DNA of 64,000 nt, from assembly GCA_029204225.1 (NCBI GenBank), contig CM055110.1, forward strand, positions 34,419,947 through 34,483,946, in the 5' to 3' direction. Positions 11,262 to 21,400 of this stretch are shown here, in pieces. Source of the stretch: Diphasiastrum complanatum. Lineage: Eukaryota > Streptophyta > Lycopodiopsida > Lycopodiales > Lycopodiaceae. Each line of letters begins with the position of its first letter. Position 1 is the stretch's first letter. The translations under genes and the position numbers were made by a program. Under the pieces are notes generated by a model. The model was not told the origin of the DNA. It saw only the letters and a list, made by a program, of their open reading frames with translations, and did no database searches.

Positions 11262-14200
11262 TGCAAGTAGCTTGTGATTGTTTCAGAAAATTGGACCATT
11301 GTTGAGGAAGAATGTAAATCCGGAAGTGGATTTACGAGTGTCTACATTTCTTGCCCAACTTACATATGTAAAACCAATGAGTAAATTGAGTTTGTCATTG
11401 TCGACTGCTCCATAACAAATGCAAAAGTCCATATTAGCTCAAAGATATCTCATGACTCTGATAAGAGCCTTCCAATGTGTTACACTAGGGTTGAATGATA
11501 ATGATACTCACGCATATGCTCCTTCTCTTGAATTGTTTGAAGACACTGGTCCTTTGACAATTTGAGACATGGTTCCATTGGTGAGAGAACTAACTTGCAA
11601 TTAATCAAATTATATCTGACTAACATATTGTAGATATACCTTTGTTGAGTAATGTAGATCAACTTTCCATTTCTTTCTTTGTGGATTTGAATACCAAGGC
11701 AGAAATGAGCTTCGCCCAGATCGATCATGTCGAATTTAGAGATAGCATTGACTTGTCTTCTTTCTCTATGGATTTGAATACCAAGGCAAAAATGAGCTTC
11801 GTCCAAATCGGTCATGTCGAATTCAGAAGATAACATTGATTGTTGCTGAAGAGCAACGTGTCATCCACATACAAAGTGATAATGATAAAAGATTGTTGCA
11901 TTGTCTTGAATTAAACGTTTGAATTTGAAGAGCTAGGTGTGTAGCCATGATCAATAAGAAAAGTATTGATCCTTTGAAACCATGCTCGAGCAGATTGCTT
12001 CAGGCCATAAAGTGCCTTATAGAGTTTACACACATGATTGTGTTTACCCTCGATAATATAACCTTCGGGTTGCACCATGTAAATTTCTTCTTCAATAACT
12101 CCATTCAAGATATGCTGTCTGTACATCCATTTGATGTATTTCCAATTCGACAATCGTCCATGTCTGGTTCTTGATAAGAGACGAATACTCTTTATCCATA
12201 GCTTCCTCTTAGAGATAGGAATCAGGCTGACTGAGTGCCTCTTTCACAGTCATCGGCTCATGAACAAGGTAGGCTGCAGACTCGTCGATATACCTAATAA
12301 GTGGTCTGCTAGCTCTTGATGATCTTCTGGAAAATAGAAGAAGTTGATCATTTTCATCATACTGTAGTTGTTGAGCTGCAATATCATCGTCTTCGTATTT
12401 GCCATTGACATGTTGTTCGTCAAGAGAAGATGAGCTTGGACCTTCAATGAGAATAGTTGATTGAGGAACTGGCAAGTTCAATACGTCGGCACTATCTTTT
12501 TCTTTGAGGTCGATAAAATGATCTTCGATGAAGATGACATCTTAGTTAGTGAATATTTGCGACTTGATGGGATCAAACAACTTGTAGGCTTGATTTGAAG
12601 TAGTGTAGGTGATGAAAATACATTTGATACTCTGGAAGTCGAGTTTCTTTCTGAGATCATGAGGAATCTGCGCATAAGCAGTACATCCAAAACTTCGGAA
12701 GTTTGATAGAGAAGGTTTGGTACCTGTCCAAACTTCGAATGGTGTTATGTTTGAGAGACCTTTAGTAGGACATATGTTTTGAATATAGGTTGTTGTTGAA
12801 ATAGCTTCCGCCCAGAAGGACTTCGGAAGTGTCGCATGTGATAACATGCACTTTGTCGATTCGACTAAGATTCTGTTCTTTCTCTCAACAAGACCATTTG
12901 AGTGAGGCGAATAGGAGGTAATGTATTGTTGCTCAATGCTGTTGTTAAGGCAATACTTTTTTAATTCGGGGGAGATGTTATCTCCTCCGTTATCTGACCT
13001 CAGTGCTTTGATTCATTTACCAGTCTGATTTTTTGCATGCTCTTTGAATTGTCTGAACTTGATGAAAGCTTTTGATTTCTATTTAATGAAATAAACAGGT
13101 ATTCTTCCGGAGAATTCGTCAATAAAGGTAATAAAATACTTTGCATCTAGCAATGAAGGAGTTTGCATAGGTCCACATATATCTGTATGAATAACATCTA
13201 ACAAGGAGATCGACTTTACTAGAAAGATAGTCGAGATCAAATACTAGGGATTGAGTCTGGACATGTTCGAAATAGATGGATAATTCAAGTGTCCTAAGCG
13301 ATGATGCCATAGTAATGCTTTATTGACAAGAACAGAGATTTTTAAAGCGTGACTATAATCAAAATAACAATGTGCCAATCTATATAAGTATCCATGCCTC
13401 TTGCCGAGTGCAAGGATCTTATTACTCCTATCAATAATTATGCATTGATCAGACTCAAACTCCACCTTATGACCTAAATATGTAATTCTACTTACTAATA
13501 ACAGATTTGTAGAGAGTTTAGGAACATACAAGATTTTTGACAGTAGTTTGAATTGATCATGCTGGAATCTTAATCTTACAGTACCTTCACCTTCGATAGT
13601 GTGAGTGCTATCATCGCCAAGATGAGCATACTTCTTTGTGTTGTAAGGCATATACGATTGAAAAATCTCACAATGATTGGTCATATGTTGAGTAGCTCCA
13701 GAATCCAAAAACCACGAATCATCCGAATTCGCGTATTTGTCTTTGACCATAAAAGCGCCTTCATCCATTTCGACTTTAGGAGATGTTGTAACTATATTTG
13801 CATGTTGCTCAGGTTGCTTGGCTGCATTCTTCGCTTTGAGAATTCGGCAATCCTGGATCTCATGGGTATTGCGTTTGCAATACTTGCAAGACATCTTCTT
13901 CTTCGACGAATGTGAATTCGATGATTGTTCTTGACCTTGAGTATGTTTCTGATTCGATGTAGACTGCTTGGAGCTTTTCTGCTTCTGTTGTTTTGAGCCC
14001 TTGTTGACATATAGACCATGAGACGAAGATGTAGACGAAGTGCCTTGACTTCTTCGATTATCTTCTTGCAGCAACACAGTGATAACTCTGGTAAGAGTTA
14101 AATTTGAGTGTGTCGTGATGATCATCACCCAGTTCTCATATGTGAAGGGCAGGCTTGAAAGCAATGTCATGATTGTGTCTTGATCGTCTTATGACTGATT

Positions 14201-14543
14201 CGACAGTGGCCATCTGTTGCAAGAGATTCTTAAACCGGTTAATATGATTACGAAGAGAATCATTATTCGACATCTTGAGTGTGAAGAATTTCCTTCGAAG
14301 ATGTAACTTGGTAGTTACGTCTCTCACTGTATCATATAGTGAGCTCATGATGTCCCAAACTTCTTTCGAAGTCTTAGCTTCAATTATGTGGCCAATTTGA
14401 GTATCTGATATATTGAGGATAATAAGCGTGAAAGCTTTACCATCCTTCGATTTCCATTTTGAGTCTTTTGTGTCGTCTTCAAGTTTCGCTTCGATACTTG
14501 TAGCAACATCCCACAACTCGCTGGCGATTAGCAAGGTCTTCAT
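11262..14543 (-). mobile_element. Degenerate Ty1/copia element C, gag-pol
   Basis: Read on the minus strand, gag begins at 14543 (LLIASELWDVATSIEAKL) and continues after a frameshift at about 14150. It has a CCHC knuckle (CKYCKRNTHEIQDC), then the protease motif WFLDSGATQHM and gag-pre-integrase ALLWHHRLGHLNYPSISNM. Integrase (PKSFWAEAISTTTYIQN) lies at 12542-12847. RT (KALYGLKQSARAWFQ) lies at 11911-12153. The RT/RNase H tail (THWKALIRVMRYL, DTRKSTSGFTFFLNNG) runs to about 11262. The 3' end and 3' LTR are absent and the central RT YVDD region is damaged. Confidence 0.88.
11680..11833 (-). repeat. 87-bp in-frame tandem duplication in copia RT
   Basis: On the + strand, tggatttgaataccaaggca starts at 11682 and again at 11769, an 87-bp offset. 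On the minus strand this doubles the RT segment FDM.DL.EAHFCLGIQIH, adding 29 codons without shifting the frame. The two units are similar but not identical, so the duplication is not very recent. Confidence 0.85.
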
Positions 14544-14768
14544 CTTAAATTTTCAATAATGATAATTGGATCCATTCAACTTGTCTGCAATATGACTGGC
14601 TTTAGTTTGAGAATCCATCTGGAACTTTAGTCTGACGACGTTAAGAGAGATCCCGTGCTGTGGAAATCAACTCTCTAATACCAAAACAAATTGATTCGAA
14701 CTGAAGAATAATTTGATATTGCGAAAGATATCAAGTATAAGAGTATTAGGCCTTGAACAAGAATCAAC

Positions 14769-14780
14769 ACTCTGATACCA
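14769..14780 (-). other. tRNA-iMet primer-binding site of element C
   Basis: The reverse complement reads TGGTATCAGAGT, one base from the classic plant PBS TGGTATCAGAGC. It directly follows the LTR terminus ...CCAACA. This fixes the 3' boundary of the 5' LTR at 14781. Confidence 0.85.
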
Positions 14781-15180
14781 TGTTGGAAAGAGGTGTGTAA
14801 AAGATAGGTCTAAAAGAATCGAATAAAAAGAATTCGAATGACAAGAAAGAAAACTTATCGGGCACAGCGGAATAAACTATCTTCCACTTTATTCATGCAT
14901 GACTACGCCTATCAATTTCGAACAAAACAATAGTGATAAAAATCACGTTCGATCTTATAATAACTAACAAACGCGACACTGTATTTTTACTTGCAATTTT
15001 TGACAGTGTCGATTTAAGAGAAAATTGACTATAGCAACAAGGCGACAATGTCGGGTTTTGTCGTGGGAGAAAATTCTTGACACTGTTGTCAAACTCCATG
15101 TATTTCTACAAACTGTGTAAAAACACTTGTAATTCTGCAGACTGTAAAACATGGGAGAATCCGCAGAACTGGATAAACAG
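14781..15180 (-). mobile_element. 5' LTR of copia element C (shortened)
   Basis: The part at 14781-14965 is a near-exact inverted copy of 9148-9342 (end of the element B LTR). Beyond 14965 the match breaks down to scattered U3-like phrases, so this LTR probably has an internal deletion. The outer limit near 15180 is an estimate. Confidence 0.7.
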
Positions 15181-15559
15181 TTGGATGAAGATTAAAAACC
15201 GATTAGTCGATTGATAGGAAGGAGAATAATCCAACAAATCTACCTATTCAATAACAATGAACGAACAAATGATATACGAGCCATAGATAACAAGGTGAGT
15301 GGGAAAATCATGAGGAACTTTGAGATTCACATGTACAATCCAAATCAAAGAAACATTCAAATCGATGGAAAATGAATACAACAAAGTGACCTTTGAGATG
15401 AGGACAAGCTTTATCTCAAAGTGAAAATGAAATTCAAATATTAAAACAATGACAATTTGTAATTTAGAAATTTAAATTGATTTAAATTTATTGTTTAAGG
15501 CTCACAACCCACCACACAAAGACACATGAGCTTTGATCTTAATATCAAGGCAGTTAACT
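15181..15559. other. No recognisable feature
   Basis: This is AT-rich sequence with a short internal echo (atttaaattgatttaaattta near 15470). No coding, RNA or mobile-element signal was found. Confidence 0.4.
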
Positions 15560-16520
15560 ATCTTATCACTTTCATACAACTAATAAAATTCATGTATTAG
15601 ATACACATGATCTTTTGACATGTGTTCATCATAACTTACAATAGCTTATGTATCCACCAGTGACTTGTCGCAGCAACCTGTCGCACCTACAACCGCACAC
15701 ATGTCCTCCTTGTTCCAGAGGTTGCTTATGGAAGGAGTCGAGCATATGACATTGTGCCCGGTAAGGAATCACAGACTCGACCCATTATGAAACAAAATCT
15801 ACATTTCAAAGACTAAAATGGGATCTACATTTTAAAGACTAAAATGGTATCTTCATTTCAAAGACTAAAATGGGCGCTCCGAGAATTGATGTCCATTGTG
15901 CTTTTTAAGCAATCTAAAAACCGGGCACAATACTACTATGGTATGCAATTTTTTTCGTCAAATTCATGCAATACATACACATCATCTTTTGACAAGTGTA
16001 ACTTACGATGCCTTTTGTATTATGGAAGGAGTTGGCCAGACGACATTTTGCCCAGTAAAGAGTCACAGGCTCGACCCATTATGAAATAGAATCTATGTTT
16101 CAAAAGACTAAAATGGAAGGTCCCATTATAAAACAGAATCTACGTTTCAAAAGACTAAAATGAAAGGTTTTGCATTATGGAAGGAGCCGGGCATTTGGCC
16201 ACTAAGGAGTCAGAGGCTAAACCCATTATCATGAAACAAAATCTAAGTTTCAAAAGATTAAAATGCTTCTTGGTTTCCAAGGGGAGGCTCGAACCTAAGA
16301 CCAAAGAAACTTTGGATGTCAAGCTAACCAACTAAGCCAACCCCGTTGGTTAAAAGATTAAAATGGGAGGTGGTAGGATTGATACCATTCTACTTTTTAA
16401 GCAATCTAAAAAACGGGCAAAATAAGACTATGGAATGCATTTTTTTCATCAAATTCATGTACTATTGACAAGAGTTCATCATAGCTCACAATAGCTTTCA
16501 GCTATGGCGACATAGCTAAC
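15560..16520 (+). repeat. Two-copy degenerate tandem repeat
   Basis: Two long units share the order: ttcatcataRcttacaat, cgacccattatgaaac, tctacRtttcaaaRgactaa (itself repeated two or three times), then ctttttaagcaatctaaaaa and cgggcaMaataMgactatgg. Unit 1 is about 15625-15990 and unit 2 about 16010-16480. Unit 2 carries the tRNA-like insertion at 16266-16351. Unit 1 lacks it and so serves as an approximate empty site. Confidence 0.75.
16266..16351 (-). mobile_element. tRNA-like mini-retroposon, copy 1
   Basis: An 86-bp insert is flanked by a perfect 14-bp direct repeat, aaaagattaaaatg (16252-16265 and 16352-16365). On the minus strand it starts aaccaacggggttggctta. It has a Pol III A-box-like TGGCTTAGTTGG and a B-box-like GGTTCGAGCC, then ends with the small hairpin TTGGAAACCAA and GAAG. 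It is about 94% identical to copy 2 at 43890-43974, and nearly all differences are transitions. There is no poly(A) tail and no extra body, so it is shorter than typical plant SINEs. A decayed tRNA gene is the alternative, but the target duplication argues for retroposition. Confidence 0.8.
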
Positions 16521-16699
16521 AATAATACGAACATTAATACACGCTTTTCTGAGCAAAGCTAATAATAAGAACATAAATACACACTCTTCTATGCTCTCGT
16601 TATTATTGCTCTCATTGTCATTCACCCACTATAATAAGAACAGGCTAAATTTAAAGCAGATTGCAGATCATGCCTGTGGATTTCCGCTTCACGTAGTCC

Positions 16700-17035
16700 T
16701 TGCGTGCAGATCTGTCTCTCTTGTTTCCTTCGGTTTCTGTGTCTTTATGCAGGAAAAAGCATTACGGAGCTATCGCTGCCAAATTACCAGGGATTTAATC
16801 GTAGTAATAATAATGTTGAATCATTCATCATCCTCGGTTTGGATGTCTGAAAGCTATGCTGTCTTGCTTACGTGCAGATCTACCTCTCTTGTTTCCTTCA
16901 TTTTCTGTGTCTTGGTGCAGGAAAAAGCAAGACGGAGCCATTGCTGCCAAATTACCAGGATATCAATTATTATAATAATAATGTTGAATCATTCATCACG
17001 TTTGGATGTCTGAAAGCTATGCATGCTGTCTTGCT
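16700..17035 (+). repeat. 168-bp tandem duplication upstream of PRAF
   Basis: The phrase cgtgcagatc starts at 16703 and 16871. Both units continue through ctcttgtttccttc, tttctgtgtctt, gcaggaaaaagca, gctgccaaattaccagg and ggatgtctgaaagctatgc. The copies are about 85-90% identical. Each contains a pyrimidine tract ending in GCAG, which looks like a 3' splice site. The region lies 1.4-1.7 kb upstream of the PRAF start codon and may be 5'UTR or promoter. Confidence 0.85.
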
Positions 17036-17114
17036 GACTATGGAATTTTAGAGCAAGTTCGTAAGTCTGCAGACACCGCCTGAGCGATCCTCCCATGTTA
17101 AGGAATATTATTAT

Positions 17115-17470
17115 GATTTTTAGCTTCAGAGCTTTGGCTCAATAGCTGTGCATGATCTTGATTGTGGCAGATTGTTTCAATGTGCTGCTTGAGTCGATTT
17201 TGGTATTTCTGTTGGCTTCAATTGCGAGCTTTGCTTTCACTGCCACCTATGTGATCCACGCATCTTGAATGTTCTCAAAAGAAGGCTATATATTATCATA
17301 ATTCTTAGCGTCAGACCTGCTGCTCAATACCTGTGCATGGTGCTTATTGATTGTGGCAGATTGCTTTGGTGTGCTATCTGAGGCAATTTTGGTGTTTCGG
17401 TTGGCTTCAATTGCGAGCTCTGTCTTCAATGCCACCTATAACTGAGTCAATGTTCAGGCGGTCTTGAGAA
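17115..17470 (+). repeat. 185-bp tandem duplication upstream of PRAF
   Basis: Two units (about 17115-17290 and 17300-17470) share ctcaataSctgtgcatg, attgtggcagattgYtt, gttggcttcaattgcgagct and aatgccacctat at a 185-bp offset. They are more diverged than the 168-bp pair just upstream. Confidence 0.8.
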
Positions 17471-18449
17471 GAAAAGCTGTGAGAGCTCTTCGGTCTTTAT
17501 ATCTAATTGGAAGTTTGCAGGTTGCCTTTCTCCGTAAGTCGTCTTTCTAAATTCTTCTTTCACGAATGCCTACAGTCTTTCTGAATTCTTCCTTCATGAA
17601 TGTTTGCAGCAGTATAGAAATTGAAAGTCCGTGGGCTCTATTAGGCTATTGTATGCTCGTAAGTCAATTGGCGCTTTGCATTTTGCCACTCCTGCAAAAT
17701 TCGTTCTTTTTCCTTGTGAATCGAAACGTACAAGTTTTTTCGTGACTTCCGTATTACAGAATCCCTTCTATATTTTCGAAGAAGCGTTACGAGATCCCAT
17801 TCCGTTTCTCAAGTCTAAGGTGAAAGCTCCTGGGATAACTTCTCATCACGTTTCTTCTTGGTGTAATTATTCGATGAATTTTTAAAAATGTTGAAGCTGA
17901 TCACATCATCCGTTAGTTCTATTAAATGCTACTCACGCTCTCTGAATTTTTTTCCGTTGGGCGAGCGAAATGATCTAAAAGAAATAGGCTCATTAGATAA
18001 TCATGTAAGGAGGGTGCAGATGAGCTGGATTTGCACGGGAACGAAGCTGCAAACTCGCGATACCAAAAATTGGTAACCTACACTTGAATGCCTTGTGCTT
18101 TTGATATATGTAAAGTATAAGGAGTGTGTTTGCTCCATGTCGTCAACCAACATAATCAACGCGTTACGTTGTGATAACATTTGTGTTTGAGAGAACGCAA
18201 GAGTTGACGAACAGTACATGGAATTATGGGTATTCTTACCTTACCTTTTGACTTAAAGAGACTGCATCCGTGTTCAAAAGCGAACCAGGTACATATTTCT
18301 CAGATTTCATGTTTTCCAGAAAATTCTGAGCAGCTGAGCTATGGACGAGGAGCTGATTCTTAAAGTTACTTTGGAAAAAACAACGGATGCAAGTGGAACA
18401 TAGGATCCTCGGTAAGGTAATATTTGACTGAAAACTTGACCGCAGTGAA
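17471..18449 (+). promoter_or_regulatory. Probable PRAF 5' region (UTR/promoter)
   Basis: No coding frame with family similarity was found. The stretch runs up to the start codon at 18450. A short repeated phrase (tctttctRaattcttcYttcaYgaatg) occurs at 17542 and 17578. A possible 3' splice site (ttgaccgcag) ends at 18446, so part of this could be a 5'UTR intron. I could not place a TATA box or transcription start with confidence. Confidence 0.4.
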
Positions 18450-18491
18450 TGGCAGACAATGAACTAGTGGAGCGAGACAATATTGAGCAGG
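18450..18491 (+). CDS. PRAF exon 1 (start codon)
   Basis: Fourteen codons read [14 protein letters not shown] and end at donor G|GTAGGT. Family members open the same way, with a short MAD... peptide ending in RDIEQ before the PH domain. The ATG, reading phase and splice position all fit exon 2, 5.9 kb away. The tiny size makes the call depend on that match. Confidence 0.8.
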
Positions 18492-21400
18492 TAGGTGATG
18501 ATTTCTTTTTTGTTCTTTATTCCAAATTTGACGACAATTTTTTATCATATCCAATAGGATCAGAACCGTGCTATTTCTAATGTCTCGTCTAGTGCATATC
18601 GTTGCATTCATAAGACTCTTGATCACATTTTTGTAAGACTTATGATTCATGAGGTCCCCCTCTTGCTTAGTGATAAGGCCCATTCATGTGCTCAACCCCA
18701 AATTAGTATTGAGTGATGTTGCTACTGGAAAGCACTCTTTCATTTGGATTTTTCTATCAATGAGTCAATATACACCTTCTAATGTAACCATGTTACCCTA
18801 TTTTTCTATCCCTCATGATCTATATTCTGAGGTGTTGGAGTTAATCTTACTTCTACTCACCTTTCTTTATTCCTTTGAAGACTTCAAATGATTTGTATAT
18901 ACTATCTTTCTATGAAGCTATTTGGAAAAGTATGCTGGCAATATTAGCCAATAAATAGTCTGCAGAATTAGTTGTAGATTTGCGTAGTTTGCATGTTTAC
19001 ACAGTTTTGAGAAAAAGTTGTAGAGTTGCAGATTCAAATTTTATGAAATTTGAACAAATTTGAGAATGTTCGAAGGGGGTCAAAGAAGAATATTGGAAGG
19101 AATTTCAAGACAGTTTCGACCTGAACTAAGGGCACATCCTTAACAGAAGCATTCTACCTCTTGCTTGTCACAAACATTCCTCCCGTCATTCCCCAACACG
19201 AGGCAATAATGTATGGTCCCTAGATCTTCCATCTTGAAATTGTTCTTTTGTTTTCTTCCAAGTCTCCACATGTACGAATGCTACCCTGATGTTCATCTAT
19301 TCAACTGCCCATCCTACTAGAACCCTAAGAGATCATTTCATGACTAGCATAAGTGTCTCCAAATAATCAATCCTCTCTACTTGGCTAATATCCCCACCAA
19401 TCTAGCTCTATACCGATCGGTTGCTCTTGTACTTCACTTTAAATACCCATTGCATGCTAAGGCCTTCTTAATTGTAGTTCTACCAATATTTTAGTTTCTC
19501 TTGTTTTCTTTTCTTGAACACAATTGGCGAAAACCATTTCATTATACCTTTCGAATGCCTGCCCCGCTTGTTCTGACCTTTTGAAACTTAAAATTTCTTC
19601 TATGCTTGGTTCATTCTTGTTTTCTTTTGGTTCCTCCAATGGGTTTTCCCTTTCTTTGTGTGCACTTGAGTTTTTCTCATTATCAGGTATAACCCATTTT
19701 GTTTGTCTTCCTTCTTCCACCCTATCTTCGTCTCCCTCCGGATCGCCTTCAAATATTGCATCTCTTGAAAGCACTACTTTGAGCCGAGACGAATCATATA
19801 CTTTGTAACCACAAGTATGCATGGAGAACTCCTTAGATTGAGCTTCTTCCTCAATCCTCTTGTATGTGTGCATACGCTTTATAGCCAAGTACTCTCATAT
19901 GCTTCACAAATGGTTTTTCTCTTGACCATACAGTCTCAAGCATTTTAGCTTTCATGATTATGCTCTGTACCTTGTTGAGGATGCATACTGTTGCACATAA
20001 AGCTTCTACCCATAAGAATTTCGGCAAATTTTGATTGTACAACATACACCTCATCATATCTAGTAGGTTTTGCTTCTTGCTTTTTGCAATCCCATTTTGT
20101 TGGGGGAGTGTATGTCATTGTATATTCTTCATGGATTCTTGGAAACCTCTTTTGCACCCTCTCAATTTTAGCTCTTCACAACCATATAGTATGCCTATTG
20201 TCACAAAAGTCTCAAATCACAAGCTCTTATTTTTGCCATCGCCAAAGATTAACCTTTTTGCATGAGTCTCTATTTCAACCACCAATGAGATGCTTATTCA
20301 TAAAAGAATTCCAACAAAGGTTATGAGTAATCCTTCTCCTTTTTTTAATAATAAAATGTAGAGTGACCAAATGATTGATGGTAGAATGCATTTTTGAGAA
20401 GACGGCTTGCACTTTTGCCCACATCCCGTAATTTTCCAGCCAACGACTAAGTTCTTTTCCAATACACTTCCCTATAGTTTTTCCAAGAAATGCCCAATCA
20501 TGATTGTCCTATACTTGGGAGGACCACTGTTCTCATTTCTATACAAGCAATCAATTGTGCTATGTGCCCATACCTCAGGAGAGACATTAGCCAAAGCTTG
20601 ATCCAACAAATTGGTAACAAGAATGTCTTTTTCCATTTGAAAAATTTAGCATGTAGACCTTCAGTCTCACGATTTGAAGAGCTTGCTATCCCGTTTTTCA
20701 TCTTGTCATTGATGGAGGAGTCCATATGCGATTGGCTGGTTGTTGTATCTAAAATGCACACTTTGTATAATTCTTTGGTAGAGGAGGACCAAACATTTGA
20801 CTAGAGATCATTTAACACGTTTTTGGTTTGCAGAATAACTTTTTCCAAAAGACCCCTTTTCCACATTTTGAAAATTAGATTTTGTTGATTAGGTTTGATT
20901 TTTTGATTAAAATCAATCGTTTGTAAGTATGAAACATGTTCCCAACTCCCCCATCTTGGTTTGGCCTCTTTTGAGCCTCTTTGCATTCCTCATAAATAAC
21001 CAAGGCTTTCTAGGGAGAGAACCCTTTTGATTTCCAATGATTCTTTTACACTCTTTATGATTGCCTTAAAGAAACTTTCTTATTTGCTAAAGACCTAATT
21101 TCCCCCAAAGCCATTAGTTAGATCATTTTTCATATGAGGTAGATATACCTCTTTTTTTGTGGTGTGCATACATGAGTTTTTCTCAGATCTTACCATTGAG
21201 AAATCATGCTTCATGTATATCTCCAAAAGAATGGGATGATGAATCAATTATGGAAGAGGAGGGCCAATTCAAGAGGAAGAGGCAATGGATGCAAGATGTT
21301 GCCACTAAATGTATTTGTCTTTGACTTGTGTGTGTCAATCATGTGTGCCTTTCATCGAGGTTCATGTTTGGAGAAAAATGAGGTAATTTGCATCTAGGTG

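Noticed and set aside
16266-16351. A functional tRNA gene
   Set aside because: The A- and B-boxes are present, but the acceptor, anticodon and T stems do not form a normal cloverleaf, and the unit is flanked by a target duplication.
16591-17013. 140-codon ORF over the 168-bp duplication
   Set aside because: The ORF is internally repeated only because the DNA is. The translation is hydrophobic and unrelated to any family I know.
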